Positions 34,627 through 41,810 of a stretch of DNA of 64,000 bases are shown in pieces. Both the position numbers and the translations under genes were made by a program. The stretch lies in NCBI RefSeq assembly GCF_002483225.1, contig NZ_DLHL01000047.1, positions 58,878 through 122,877 of the forward strand, given 5' to 3'. Position 1 is the stretch's first letter. Each line of letters begins with the position of its first letter. Below the pieces are notes generated by a model. The model worked only from the letters and a program-made list of their open reading frames with translations. It had not been told where the DNA came from and ran no database searches. The stretch comes from Gemmatimonas sp. UBA7669 (GTDB taxonomy: Bacteria; Gemmatimonadota; Gemmatimonadetes; Gemmatimonadales; Gemmatimonadaceae).

Positions 34627-34660
34627 TACCGTTTGGTTAATTAACGCTTTGGTATAATAA
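34627..34660 (-). promoter_or_regulatory. AT-rich promoter/operator of the ArsR-AHSA1 operon
   Basis: A 34-bp AT-rich island directly upstream of the ArsR start, in strong contrast to the surrounding GC-rich DNA. It contains the 10-bp palindrome GTTAATTAAC flanked by near-repeats (ACCAAAGCG and ACCAAACGG on the minus strand). A TATTAT/TATACC-like -10 is possible on the minus strand. The position fits an autoregulated ArsR operator. Confidence 0.55.
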
Positions 34661-34766
34661 TGACCACACGGCACCGCGCAAGAGCTGTTCGATCATTGGT
34701 CAGTTGCCTTGGGAAAGGGGTCAGTGATCTACGATGGCAACCGACGTTTGTGGCGTCGCCGTCCGG

Positions 34767-35810
34767 TCAGGAGGCTGCGCGGTATCTGGTGGGGGACACG
34801 CCGGTCCATCGCTTGAAGGCCCGCGAAAAGGCCGCCACATCACGGAACCCACAGCGCTGGGCTGCCGCCTGCACGGCCAAGCGGTCGGACCGTAGCAGGT
34901 CCTCGGCGGCGCGGCGGCGGAGATGGTCGAGCAAGTCTTCAAAGGTCACGCCTTCTTCCCGTAGACCGCGATACAGTGTCTGACGACTCATGGCGAGGGC
35001 ACGGGCCACTGCGTCCATCGACACGCTTTCTTTACCCAGACGCGCACGCAGCTGCGCATGCACCCGCCCCGAGAGCGTGCGAGCCTCGTCGAGCGAAGCC
35101 AACAGGGCCGCCGCGCGTTCCAGCAACACCGAACTCACGTGAGCGGGCGCCTGGCGAACCCGGAGATCCGGCCAGGCTGGATCGAACAACAGAGCATTGC
35201 GTGTCTGCCGGAAACGGACCGGGGCACCGAAGACCGCCTCGTATCTGGCCACGGGACCGGCCGGCGCATGCCGGAAATGCACACCCCGCAGGAGCGGTGG
35301 CGTAGCCTGGACGAGCCGAGTGCCGCAGGCAATGCGTACAAGGCTGGCCTCCGTGATCTGGCGGGATGCACTCGGCAGATCGCGATCGTCGATGAACCAC
35401 AGGCCATCACGTGACATCTCGAGCGGAAAATGCGGACCGTGATGCCGCGTCCCCACATCGAGGGTCAGACGCGCGTAACGATTGAGGTGTGCATGGGCCT
35501 CGGCCATCGTCTCACAGGTGCTTCCGATGACGCAGACAATGCTGGTTTCGGTGGCGTGCACGGCGGAGCCGAAATCAAGGATGAAGAGCGGATCGTTGGT
35601 CGCTGTCTCCGCTGCCGTAACCAACGACAGAAAGGCGTCGGCCGAGATTCGCGCCTCGTGCGTTGCAATGTCATCCTCATGCAGACCAGCCGACCCGAGC
35701 AATGTGCTCCGCGACAAGCCGCGGGTACTGGCGAAATCCAGAAAGGTGCGGGCCATTCCCGCGCCAAGGGTGGGCGAGTGCAGTCCAAATGGCGGCGCAG
35801 CGTGAGTCAT
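34767..35810 (-). CDS. AraC-family transcriptional regulator (OruR/ArgR-like type)
   Basis: 347 aa. The N-terminal 200 residues form the 'arabinose-binding-like' helical domain of the OruR group (SRSTLLGSAGLHEDDI, then AETATNDPLFILDFGSAVHA and NRYARLTLDVGTRHHGPHF). The C-terminal 100 residues are the double helix-turn-helix: SMDAVARALAMSRQTLYRGLREEG for the first HTH and VQAAAQRCGFRDVAAFSRAFKRWTGVSPTRYR (core AAQRCGFRDVAAFSRAF) for the second. The gene is divergent from the DUF2306 membrane protein gene 88 bp away, a common arrangement for a regulator and its target; the effector is not known. Confidence 0.92.
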   Translation of the reverse strand: MTHAAPPFGLHSPTLGAGMARTFLDFASTRGLSRSTLLGSAGLHEDDIATHEARISADAFLSLVTAAETATNDPLFILDFGSAVHATETSIVCVIGSTCETMAEAHAHLNRYARLTLDVGTRHHGPHFPLEMSRDGLWFIDDRDLPSASRQITEASLVRIACGTRLVQATPPLLRGVHFRHAPAGPVARYEAVFGAPVRFRQTRNALLFDPAWPDLRVRQAPAHVSSVLLERAAALLASLDEARTLSGRVHAQLRARLGKESVSMDAVARALAMSRQTLYRGLREEGVTFEDLLDHLRRRAAEDLLRSDRLAVQAAAQRCGFRDVAAFSRAFKRWTGVSPTRYRAAS

Positions 35811-35898
35811 GGAATCAACAGGTTGGCGCCAACAGCACAGCGGTGGGCGACGCGGGAATCGTAGGCTGGGGAGACCCCTTCACCAATCTGGAGCCTCC

Positions 35899-36771
35899 AT
35901 GACATCATCATCTCCTGCCGTTTCCATCCCTACGCCACCGGCAAACGGCAGTTTCGATCCAGCAACCATCGCCACGACCGTCCGCACTGCCGCACAATGG
36001 TTGCGGCGCACAACTGCGCTGTGGCTGACGGTGGCGGTGGCTGGTCAACTGCTTTTTGGCGTCTATGTGCTGCGGTTCTACGGTGGTGCCGCATGGCGTG
36101 GCGATTTTGCGCAATGGTCTGCCGTCATGCCACGTGGATGGGTGCCGGGCGATCACGGTGGCAACGCGGCGGTGGCCGTGCATTTGCTGGTGGCGTTGGT
36201 GATCTGCATAGGCGGCCTGACCCAACTGGTTCCCATCATCCGACGCCGCGCTCCCGCCGTTCATCGCTGGATGGGTCGGGCTTTTGTGACATCGGCAGTG
36301 CTGGGGGCCACCAGCGGCTTTTGGCTGCAGTGGGTGCGCGGGGGTACGTCTTCGCTACCTCAGAGGCTGGGTACCACGACCAACGGGTTGGTGATTCTCG
36401 TTTGCGCATGGTTGGCGTGGCGCAGCATTCGACGCCGCGACATGAGCACGCATCGTCGCTGGGCTCTGCGCCTGTTCCTTGCGTCCAATGGAGTGTGGTT
36501 CTTCCGCATTGGCCTCATGTTTACGCTGCTGGCATTCGGGCGACCGATCGGATTTGATCCGGAGACATTTCGCGGGCCACTGCTCGTAGGCCTGGCGTGG
36601 GCGGAGACCATCGTCCCTCTTGGCCTGCTTGAGCTCTGGCTGCGGAGCGAGCGGGCTGCCACGGCGCTCCCACGTTGGGCCATGTCGGCGCTCCTTGTGC
36701 TGCTCAGTGTAGCGACCGGCATGGGCGTGACCGGTGCGGCGATGATGCTGTGGTTGCCGCACCTTCGCTGA
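35899..36771 (+). CDS. DUF2306 multi-pass membrane protein
   Basis: 290 aa from the ATG at 35899, with GGAG close upstream; the frame open from 35809 is intergenic. Seven TM helices can be counted, including ALWLTVAVAGQLLFGVYVLR, VHLLVALVICIGGLTQLVP and MLFTLLAFGRPI-like segments. Conserved family features are HRWMGRAFVTSAVLGATSG, RDMSTHRRWALRLF and NGVWFFRIGL, where His and Arg residues at helix ends recall haem-less cytochrome-b561-like folds. DUF2306 proteins have no demonstrated function. A TAGGCT at 35862-35867 is a possible -10. Control by the divergent AraC regulator is likely from the arrangement. Confidence 0.85.
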   Translation: MTSSSPAVSIPTPPANGSFDPATIATTVRTAAQWLRRTTALWLTVAVAGQLLFGVYVLRFYGGAAWRGDFAQWSAVMPRGWVPGDHGGNAAVAVHLLVALVICIGGLTQLVPIIRRRAPAVHRWMGRAFVTSAVLGATSGFWLQWVRGGTSSLPQRLGTTTNGLVILVCAWLAWRSIRRRDMSTHRRWALRLFLASNGVWFFRIGLMFTLLAFGRPIGFDPETFRGPLLVGLAWAETIVPLGLLELWLRSERAATALPRWAMSALLVLLSVATGMGVTGAAMMLWLPHLR

Positions 36772-36881
36772 TCACATCGTCCGGCTCGGCGCTGGCAGTG
36801 CCATGACCCGAAAATCTGCCGGCCTGCGCGTCAGGGGAGCACCGTTTGTACACCCACGCTGACTCACCCTGAGGGAATCTC

Positions 36882-37571
36882 ATGCGCCCCGACTCACGCC
36901 TCGCCCGCCACCTGCCGCACAAGATGATCACACTGGCCTGCGCAGCGCTCGCCCTGCTCGTCGCGCCAACGACCACCTCCGCACAAACCGATCAGCTCGT
37001 ACAGTGGACCACCGAAGCGGGTGGCAATGGGCACTGGTATCGCTACCTGTCACCGGTCAGCATTTTCGAACCCTTCTCGTTCGCGACCGCGCAGAGTGCG
37101 GCGGAGGCGAGTTCGTACAATGGTCTGCAGGGCTATCTGGCTACGATCACCTCGCAGGCCGAGCAGGATTTCATGAACGGCGCCTTCTCGTATCTGCTCG
37201 GATTCGGTGGTACAGGCACCGCGTGGCTAGGCGCGAGTGACGCCGCAACAGAAGGCGAGTGGCGCTGGCTTGGCGGACCCGAAGCCGGACAACTGGTAAG
37301 CTACACCAACTGGCGGCCCGGCCACCCCGTCGCCGCAGCAGGCTTTGAGAATTATGACCTGCTGGCGCTCAGCATCTTCGGCGGAAGCCCAACAACGTAC
37401 GGATGGGTCTCGGTCGAACAATCGGGCGGTGCACTCGGCTACATCATCGAGTATGGCAACGGACCAGTGACGACCGTACCTGAGCCGGGCCCACTCGGTC
37501 TGCTGGCGGCGGGCGCGGCCGCATTCGGCATGATGGTTCGGCGGCGGCGGGAAGACGCAGCACGCGGCTGA
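36882..37571 (+). CDS. C-type-lectin-domain protein with PEP-CTERM anchor
   Basis: 229 aa; GAGGGA stands seven bases before the ATG. A signal peptide (ITLACAALALLVAPTTTSAQ) precedes a C-type lectin-like domain: FSFATAQSAAEASSYNGLQGYLATITS, WLGASDAATEGEWRWLGGPE (its WIGA-like and EGEWRW motifs) and the WRPGHP strand with the following ENYDLLAL. The C-terminus is a clear PEP-CTERM signal: VPEPGPLGLLAAGAAAFG, then a basic RRRR cluster. PEP-CTERM proteins are processed by an exosortase and usually belong to exopolysaccharide or biofilm systems. Lectin folds in bacteria often bind glycans or ice/mineral surfaces; the usual Ca-binding EPN motif is not obvious. A strong hairpin follows the stop. Confidence 0.88.
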   Translation: MRPDSRLARHLPHKMITLACAALALLVAPTTTSAQTDQLVQWTTEAGGNGHWYRYLSPVSIFEPFSFATAQSAAEASSYNGLQGYLATITSQAEQDFMNGAFSYLLGFGGTGTAWLGASDAATEGEWRWLGGPEAGQLVSYTNWRPGHPVAAAGFENYDLLALSIFGGSPTTYGWVSVEQSGGALGYIIEYGNGPVTTVPEPGPLGLLAAGAAAFGMMVRRRREDAARG

Positions 37572-37576
37572 GTATC

Positions 37577-37626
37577 GGCGCCACGGCGCGCGTGTCCACG
37601 ACGAGCCAACGCGCGCCGCTGGCGCC
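37577..37626. terminator. Long GC-rich hairpin terminator
   Basis: GGCGCCACGGCGCGCGT (37577-37593) pairs with ACGCGCGCCGCTGGCGCC (37609-37626) with a single bulged base; loop of 15 bases. It starts six bases after the lectin gene's stop and lies between that gene and the convergent DUF2075 gene, so it can act in both directions. Confidence 0.6.
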
Positions 37627-37684
37627 CATGGGAGTCCCAGGCGCATGCGCAGCATCTGCCGCACAGTGCGCGAGGCATGGCGTC

Positions 37685-39682
37685 CTACATTGTCGGAATG
37701 CCAAGCCCCGCGAGATAGCGGTAGGTCTCATCGTAGTTGGCCGGCTGCAACGTACTGTCCGACTTGCGGCCCTTCGGCACAAAGATCGCCATGCCCTGTC
37801 GCGCGCGAGTGAGCAGCACACGATAGGCATTGAGCAGGTAGCGCTGCCGCTCGGTGTTGTGCACCATGGTCCATCGGTCGCCACGGAAGTTGTGATACGA
37901 CCACGCGCCGTTGTGCCGCCTCAGGTCCGCGTCCCAGCTCACCAGCGTCCAGTCGAGCTCGAGACCCTGCGTTTGAAACTCGGTCGCGGCATCCTCCAGG
38001 TAGTACGACGAGCGGGTATCACTGGCCGGCGCGAGGAAGTATTTCACCGGATCCACATTCACCCGCACGTCTATGCAGTAGGCCTTGAGCCGCTGCGCCT
38101 GCGAGGACGCCAACAAGCCGAAGCGCTCGTTGCCACGCGCCTGCTGCTTCACCCACTGCTTGCCCACGGTTCGGTCACGCGTGAGCACGATCGGAAAGCG
38201 ACGCTGCACATCGGCCAGGATCTCACGTGCGCGGTCCTCATCCGTATCCAGCAGCGCCTTGACCATGCCCGACACATGCTCGGCACGGAACGATCGCATG
38301 GACACGGCCAGATGCAACGCGTACTGCGTTTCAACCATGGCGCGTGAACCAAGTCGTTCAATGGCCTGACCCGCCGCATACTCCGAGTCATGCAGCTCAG
38401 GCGAAAGGTAGGTGTGCCAGTGCGGGAAGCGTTCGCGCACGGCATCCAGCCACGCACCAATCCCCGACTCGCCGGTGTGGATCTCCTGACCGCCGCCCAC
38501 CAGACACACGACCACCGCCCAATCCGGGTGTCGATCCATGTACGACAGCAGAAACTCCGGCTCGGACATCGCAAAGTCGCGTACACCCTTGCGTTGCTTC
38601 ATGAACAGAGAGGTCTTCTCGCGGTTCCAGGCCCGTTGCGCTTCGTCAAAAATGGCCACGTGCTCCGCCGGGGGCCGGGTAGTGTCACGCAATCCCTCGT
38701 CACGAAAGTGATGAACGTTTTGAATGAACGGCTTCACGTTCTGGCGGATCTTTCCCTTGCGCTCCACTTCACCGCCCATCGCCTTCTGCCGCGCGAGGTC
38801 ATCCTCCACCAACGCCTCACGCAGTACATTGACCAGCGGGCCGTTGCCTGAGAGAAACACGGCGTGGGTGTCGTCCTTGCCCAGATGCTGTGTGGCAATG
38901 TTCAGTCCGACCAGCGTCTTGCCCGCGCCCGGCACACCGGTCACGAACACGATGGACTTCTCACGATTGGCGCGGCTGCGCGCAATGATCTCCTCCACAC
39001 AGGAGGACGTGGCGTGCAGATTGCGCGCACCAGCGTCGCTGCGCGCGATGTTCTGCACCGAGTGACGAGCATAGAGCGCCTTCGCGGCCTCCACAATCGT
39101 GGGACTCGGACGATAGGACGCACGCCCCCATGCAGCAGCATCGATGGCAGCCCCCTGGGCGAGTTGTACGGCCGAGCGCAGCGCGTCGCCTACGCTCTCG
39201 GCGTTGGCTTTGCGCGGGGGATAAACGCCGTCAGCGTGTGGCGCCCTCCATTCGGCATCAGGTGAGGTCGCACCCGTGGCGCACAGCACCGGAAAGATGG
39301 GTGTGTCGCGGCTGGCCTCATGAAAGTTCTTGAGGTCGAGCGCGTAGTCCCAGGCCTGATTGTAGTCGGGACGGCTGAAGCGCTGCTCGCCCACCTTGAA
39401 CTCGATGGGTACCACGGCCGATTGCGCGACCACTACCCCATCAATGCGGCTACCAAGGCGCGGCACATCGAACTCGAGAAACAGCGAGCCGTCTACGCCA
39501 TTCAGCGACTGCTTGAGCACGCGGATCTGCTCCTTCCACGCCTCCGTCTGCTTTCCGTCGATGGACAGGCCGCTGGCACCAGCCAGGTGGCCGAGCACGG
39601 TGGGTTCGCCTTCCGCGAGGAATCCCGCAATGGAGGCGCTGTAGTAGGCCGATTGGCGTGTCGGTACATTGGGCAGTGACAT
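37685..39682 (-). CDS. DUF2075 SF1-type helicase with N-terminal PD-(D/E)XK-like nuclease region
   Basis: 665 aa. Helicase motifs: Walker A GVPGAGKTLVG at residues 249-259, Walker B VAIFDEAQRAW with Asp346-Glu347, motif III-like VVVCLVGGGQEIHTGE, motif IV-like IVLTRDRTVGKQW, GLELDWTLVSWDAD and the C-terminal motif VI YRVLLTRARQGMAIFVP with the arginine finger. This matches the DUF2075 (Schlafen-group-3-like) DNA/RNA helicase family. Residues 60-115 show Glu70, Asp81 (GSRIDGVVV), then Glu94-Phe-Lys96 (VVPIEFKVGE) and a helix YNQAWDYALDL, the order expected of a PD-(D/E)XK nuclease core. Such nuclease-helicase fusions are frequent in defence islands. No second subunit is encoded next to it. Confidence 0.85.
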   Translation of the reverse strand: MSLPNVPTRQSAYYSASIAGFLAEGEPTVLGHLAGASGLSIDGKQTEAWKEQIRVLKQSLNGVDGSLFLEFDVPRLGSRIDGVVVAQSAVVPIEFKVGEQRFSRPDYNQAWDYALDLKNFHEASRDTPIFPVLCATGATSPDAEWRAPHADGVYPPRKANAESVGDALRSAVQLAQGAAIDAAAWGRASYRPSPTIVEAAKALYARHSVQNIARSDAGARNLHATSSCVEEIIARSRANREKSIVFVTGVPGAGKTLVGLNIATQHLGKDDTHAVFLSGNGPLVNVLREALVEDDLARQKAMGGEVERKGKIRQNVKPFIQNVHHFRDEGLRDTTRPPAEHVAIFDEAQRAWNREKTSLFMKQRKGVRDFAMSEPEFLLSYMDRHPDWAVVVCLVGGGQEIHTGESGIGAWLDAVRERFPHWHTYLSPELHDSEYAAGQAIERLGSRAMVETQYALHLAVSMRSFRAEHVSGMVKALLDTDEDRAREILADVQRRFPIVLTRDRTVGKQWVKQQARGNERFGLLASSQAQRLKAYCIDVRVNVDPVKYFLAPASDTRSSYYLEDAATEFQTQGLELDWTLVSWDADLRRHNGAWSYHNFRGDRWTMVHNTERQRYLLNAYRVLLTRARQGMAIFVPKGRKSDSTLQPANYDETYRYLAGLGIPTM

Positions 39683-39748
39683 GGCGCCAAGCTATCGTGC
39701 GAGCGGGGGTGGGCGCCAGGCTGGTCGTACTCCGCCGCCACCGACGCC

Positions 39749-39770
39749 CCCTACGTCACTCGACGTAGGG
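39749..39770. promoter_or_regulatory. Palindrome CCCTACGTC-N4-GACGTAGGG, candidate operator
   Basis: A perfect 9+9 bp inverted repeat with spacer ACTC in the divergent region between the DUF2075 gene and the small membrane gene at 39809. A -10-like TAGACT lies at 39796-39801, so the palindrome covers the -35 region of a plus-strand promoter. A near-identical palindrome with the same spacing to a CRTAGRC element occurs at 42431-42452. Confidence 0.6.
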
Positions 39771-39795
39771 AACGGCGTGCGCGTGGGTTTGATCA

Positions 39796-39801
39796 TAGAC
39801 T
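39796..39801 (+). promoter_or_regulatory. Predicted -10 element TAGACT
   Basis: TAGACT eight bases upstream of the ATG at 39809 would place the transcription start next to the start codon, implying a leaderless transcript. It is part of the conserved CATAGAC element that follows the palindrome by 24 bp. Confidence 0.4.
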
Positions 39802-39808
39802 CTGCCGC

Positions 39809-40040
39809 ATGGCCCGCCTGATCGCGAAAACCCGAGGTGCATTCGGGGTGGTCGCCAGTCTCAGTCTCTTCTTAACGCATTTCACAGCATGGATACTCGC
39901 CGGTGTGCCCGCCACCTACCGGGCCATGCAGGAGAACCCGTTGCTGGTGGCGCAGACCGGGCACAGGGCTGTGGGTGGTGCGCGGTGGGGCGCTGCTGGT
40001 TGTGACGCGCGCTGTCATCAGCGCCCGGCGCGGCGCCTGA
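39809..40040 (+). pseudogene. Small two-helix membrane protein gene with a frameshift
   Basis: From the ATG at 39809 the frame encodes a basic start, a TM helix (FGVVASLSLFLTHFTAWILAG) cut here to VVASLSLFLTHFTAWILAG, and ATYRAMQENPLL. After about base 39945 that frame turns into Cys/Arg-rich residues antisense to the HxlR gene. Reading one base further on gives WRRPGTGLWVVRGGALLVV-TRAVIS-ARRGA and a TGA at 40038-40040, which is a sensible second TM helix with a basic end. The total length (232 bases) is one base more than 77 codons. So a single-base insertion has probably split an otherwise intact gene of about 76 codons; a sequencing error is the alternative. Its end overlaps the convergent HxlR gene by 23 bp. 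Confidence 0.5.
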
Positions 40041-40392
40041 CAACAGGTGCGCGGCGCTGCTTGAGCTTGTGCCCCACCTCAACTATCGCCGCAATCAGCG
40101 GCTGCAGCTCACGACCCAATTCGGTGAGCGCGTATTCCACCGTGGGAGGCGACGTCGGCATGACGTGACGCGAGATCACGCCCATCTGCTCCAACTCTAC
40201 CAGTCGTGCGGACAACACCTTCGCAGAGATCCCTTGCACGTCGCGGCGCAACTCGCTGAACCGCCGCGGTGTCTCGCGCAGATACCAGATGATGTGCGGC
40301 TTCCATGCGCCACCAATGACACGCATGCACTCTGTCAATGGACACTCGGCAGGTGGAGGCACGACTCTGTTCTTGCGCATCGGTACCGGCAT
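40018..40392 (-). CDS. HxlR-family transcriptional regulator
   Basis: 124 aa; GGAG stands nine bases before the ATG at 40392. The HxlR winged helix is plain: ECPLTECMRVIGGAWKPHII, LRETPRRFSELRRDVQGIS, AKVLSARLVELEQMGVISR and VEYALTELGRELQPLI. Two Cys residues (17 and 22) sit at the N-terminal edge; HxlR proteins such as YodB and QorR sense quinones or oxidants through a conserved N-terminal cysteine. The divergent operon encodes a flavodoxin-like quinone reductase, which is the usual target class. Two palindromes with GGTTAC/GTAACC arms in the shared promoter region are the likely binding sites, giving autoregulation as well. Confidence 0.93.
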   Translation of the reverse strand: MPVPMRKNRVVPPPAECPLTECMRVIGGAWKPHIIWYLRETPRRFSELRRDVQGISAKVLSARLVELEQMGVISRHVMPTSPPTVEYALTELGRELQPLIAAIVEVGHKLKQRRAPVVRRRAGR

Positions 40393-40402
40393 CGTTGTCT
40401 CC

Positions 40403-40420
40403 GGTTACCGCGTGGTAACC
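40403..40420. promoter_or_regulatory. HxlR operator 1 (GGTTACC-N4-GGTAACC)
   Basis: GGTTACCGCGTGGTAACC is a perfect inverted repeat 10 bp upstream of the HxlR start codon. Its arms recur in operator 2, 44 bp away centre to centre, about four helical turns. Confidence 0.7.
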
Positions 40421-40446
40421 CGATTCTTCGTACGGGTGATGGTTCA

Positions 40447-40463
40447 GGTTACTCAAGGTAACC
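40447..40463. promoter_or_regulatory. HxlR operator 2 (GGTTAC-N5-GTAACC)
   Basis: GGTTACTCAAGGTAACC repeats the arms of operator 1 and lies 70 bp upstream of the flavodoxin-like gene start. A further half site CGTAAC is at 40475-40480. The position between the divergent genes fits control of both. Confidence 0.7.
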
Positions 40464-40532
40464 AGATTGCTCCTCGTAACGACAGGCACATCGCGGCCTG
40501 CTGCGTCACCACCAACCACGAGGAGCAACGTC

Positions 40533-41156
40533 ATGGCTCGAGTCGCCATCGTCTATCACAGCGGGTACGGCCACACCAAGGTGCAGGCCGAGGCGGTACA
40601 CCGCGGGGCGTCCCGCGTACCACACGTCGACGCGGTGCTGATTCCCATTGAGAAGTACGAGGCGCACTGGGAGGAACTCGACCACGCCGACGCCATAGTC
40701 ATGGGAGCACCGACGTACATGGCCGGAGCCTCGGCCCAGTTCAAGGCCTTTCTTGACGCCACCTCGAGCCGCTGGGCGGCGCAGCGCTGGAAGGACAAGC
40801 TGGCTGCAGGCTTCACCAACTCCGCCGGCTACAATGGCGACAAGCTCAACACACTGCAGCAGTTCAATCTCTTTGCCATGCAGCATGGGATGATCTGGGT
40901 TGGACTGGGGCTGCTGCCGGGAAACCATACCAGCCAGGGTTCACCCGAAGACCTCAATCGACTGGCCGGCTTTCTCGGCGCCATGGCGCAGTCCAACGCC
41001 GACCAGCCCGCCGAGTTGGTGCCACCGGCCTCCGATCGCGCCACGGCCGAGCATTTGGGGCAACGCGTTGCCGAAGCCGCCTTGCGCTGGGCGGCTGGTG
41101 TTGAAACGCAGCAGGGAGCGACTGCTGCGGACGCCACACTGGCGGTAGGCGGCTGA
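40533..41156 (+). CDS. Flavodoxin-fold NAD(P)H:quinone oxidoreductase-like protein (WrbA-type)
   Basis: 207 aa from the ATG at 40533, with GAGGAG nine bases upstream (the frame open from 40467 crosses the operator region). FMN-binding P-loop: VAIVYHSGYGHTKVQAEAV. The second block VMGAPTYMAGASAQFKAFLDATS and the third GFTNSAGYNGDKLNTLQQFN bind the isoalloxazine ring, and MQHGMIWVGLGLLPGN is also typical of WrbA-like proteins. These enzymes reduce quinones by two electrons, avoiding semiquinone radicals. First gene of an operon with an NTF2-like protein and a 4-OT tautomerase, probably a quinone/electrophile detoxification set under HxlR control. Confidence 0.92.
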   Translation: MARVAIVYHSGYGHTKVQAEAVHRGASRVPHVDAVLIPIEKYEAHWEELDHADAIVMGAPTYMAGASAQFKAFLDATSSRWAAQRWKDKLAAGFTNSAGYNGDKLNTLQQFNLFAMQHGMIWVGLGLLPGNHTSQGSPEDLNRLAGFLGAMAQSNADQPAELVPPASDRATAEHLGQRVAEAALRWAAGVETQQGATAADATLAVGG

Positions 41157-41157
41157 C

Positions 41158-41544
41158 ATGGCCACGGCTCATGCCGACTCGTACGCAGCCATTGCTGCGG
41201 TGCTCGCCGAGTACTTTGACGGCCTGCACCACAGTGACTCGACACGCCTCGCGCGCGTGTTTCATCCGCGCGCGCACTACGTAAGCCCGACGGAGCACCC
41301 CTTGGTGTACCGGAGCATGGCCGAGTACTTCCCGATCGTTGATGCCCGGCCGTCTCCCGCCAGCCGCAGTGAGGCACGACAGGACCGGATCATCTCGATC
41401 GAACTGGGTGGCCCGGCCCTGGCCTTTGTGCGCGCTGAATGCGCCATTGGGCCAAAGCGCTTCACCGACTTCCTGACACTCGTACACACCGACGACCGCT
41501 GGCAAATCATGTCCAAGGTCTTTCACTTCGACCTGCAGGGCTGA
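41158..41544 (+). CDS. NTF2-like/putative lumazine-binding protein
   Basis: 128 aa, starting one base after the flavodoxin stop, so the two are coupled. The sequence AIAAVLAEYFDGLHHSDSTRLARVFHPRAHYVSP is the standard opening of SnoaL/NTF2-like cone folds (core VLAEYFDGLHHSDSTRL), followed by GPALAFVRAECAIGPKRFTDFLTLVHTDDRWQIMSKVFH (core FTDFLTLVHTDDRWQIMSKV). This variant matches the 'putative lumazine-binding' group of NTF2-like proteins, which are usually small-molecule binders or isomerases without a fixed activity. A role in handling the quinone product or substrate of the neighbouring reductase is inference from the operon. Confidence 0.85.
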   Translation: MATAHADSYAAIAAVLAEYFDGLHHSDSTRLARVFHPRAHYVSPTEHPLVYRSMAEYFPIVDARPSPASRSEARQDRIISIELGGPALAFVRAECAIGPKRFTDFLTLVHTDDRWQIMSKVFHFDLQG

Positions 41545-41593
41545 CCACCAGCCGGCTCAACGCCCCCTCACACTCAATACCGGACCACTTCTC

Positions 41594-41800
41594 ATGCCCT
41601 ACATCAACATCAAGATCACACGTGAAGGCGCAACCCGCGCGCAGAAAGCCCAGCTGATTGCCGGAGTGACTGAACTCATGGTGAAGGTGCTCGACAAGAG
41701 CCCGGCCACCACGTTCGTCGTCATTGATGAGGTCGAACTCGAAGACTGGGGGATTGGCGGGCTCCCGGTGGACGAGTATCGCGCGCAGCTCAATCGATGA
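41594..41800 (+). CDS. 4-oxalocrotonate tautomerase family protein
   Basis: 68 aa. Removal of Met leaves Pro as the first residue (MPYINIKITREG), the catalytic base/nucleophile of this superfamily. The beta-alpha-beta unit continues with AQKAQLIAGVTELMVKVLDK and ATTFVVIDEVELEDWGIGG, where VIDEV and DWGIGG are the usual active-site edge. Such enzymes tautomerise unsaturated keto acids or dehalogenate small acids; many small ones have no assigned substrate. It is the third gene of the HxlR-controlled set, 49 bp after the NTF2-like gene. Confidence 0.92.
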   Translation: MPYINIKITREGATRAQKAQLIAGVTELMVKVLDKSPATTFVVIDEVELEDWGIGGLPVDEYRAQLNR

Positions 41801-41810
41801 GGGCAGACTG

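Noticed and set aside
34653..34658. Perfect TATAAT on the plus strand
   Set aside because: No plus-strand gene follows; the downstream region is antisense to the AraC gene. More likely part of the minus-strand ArsR operator.
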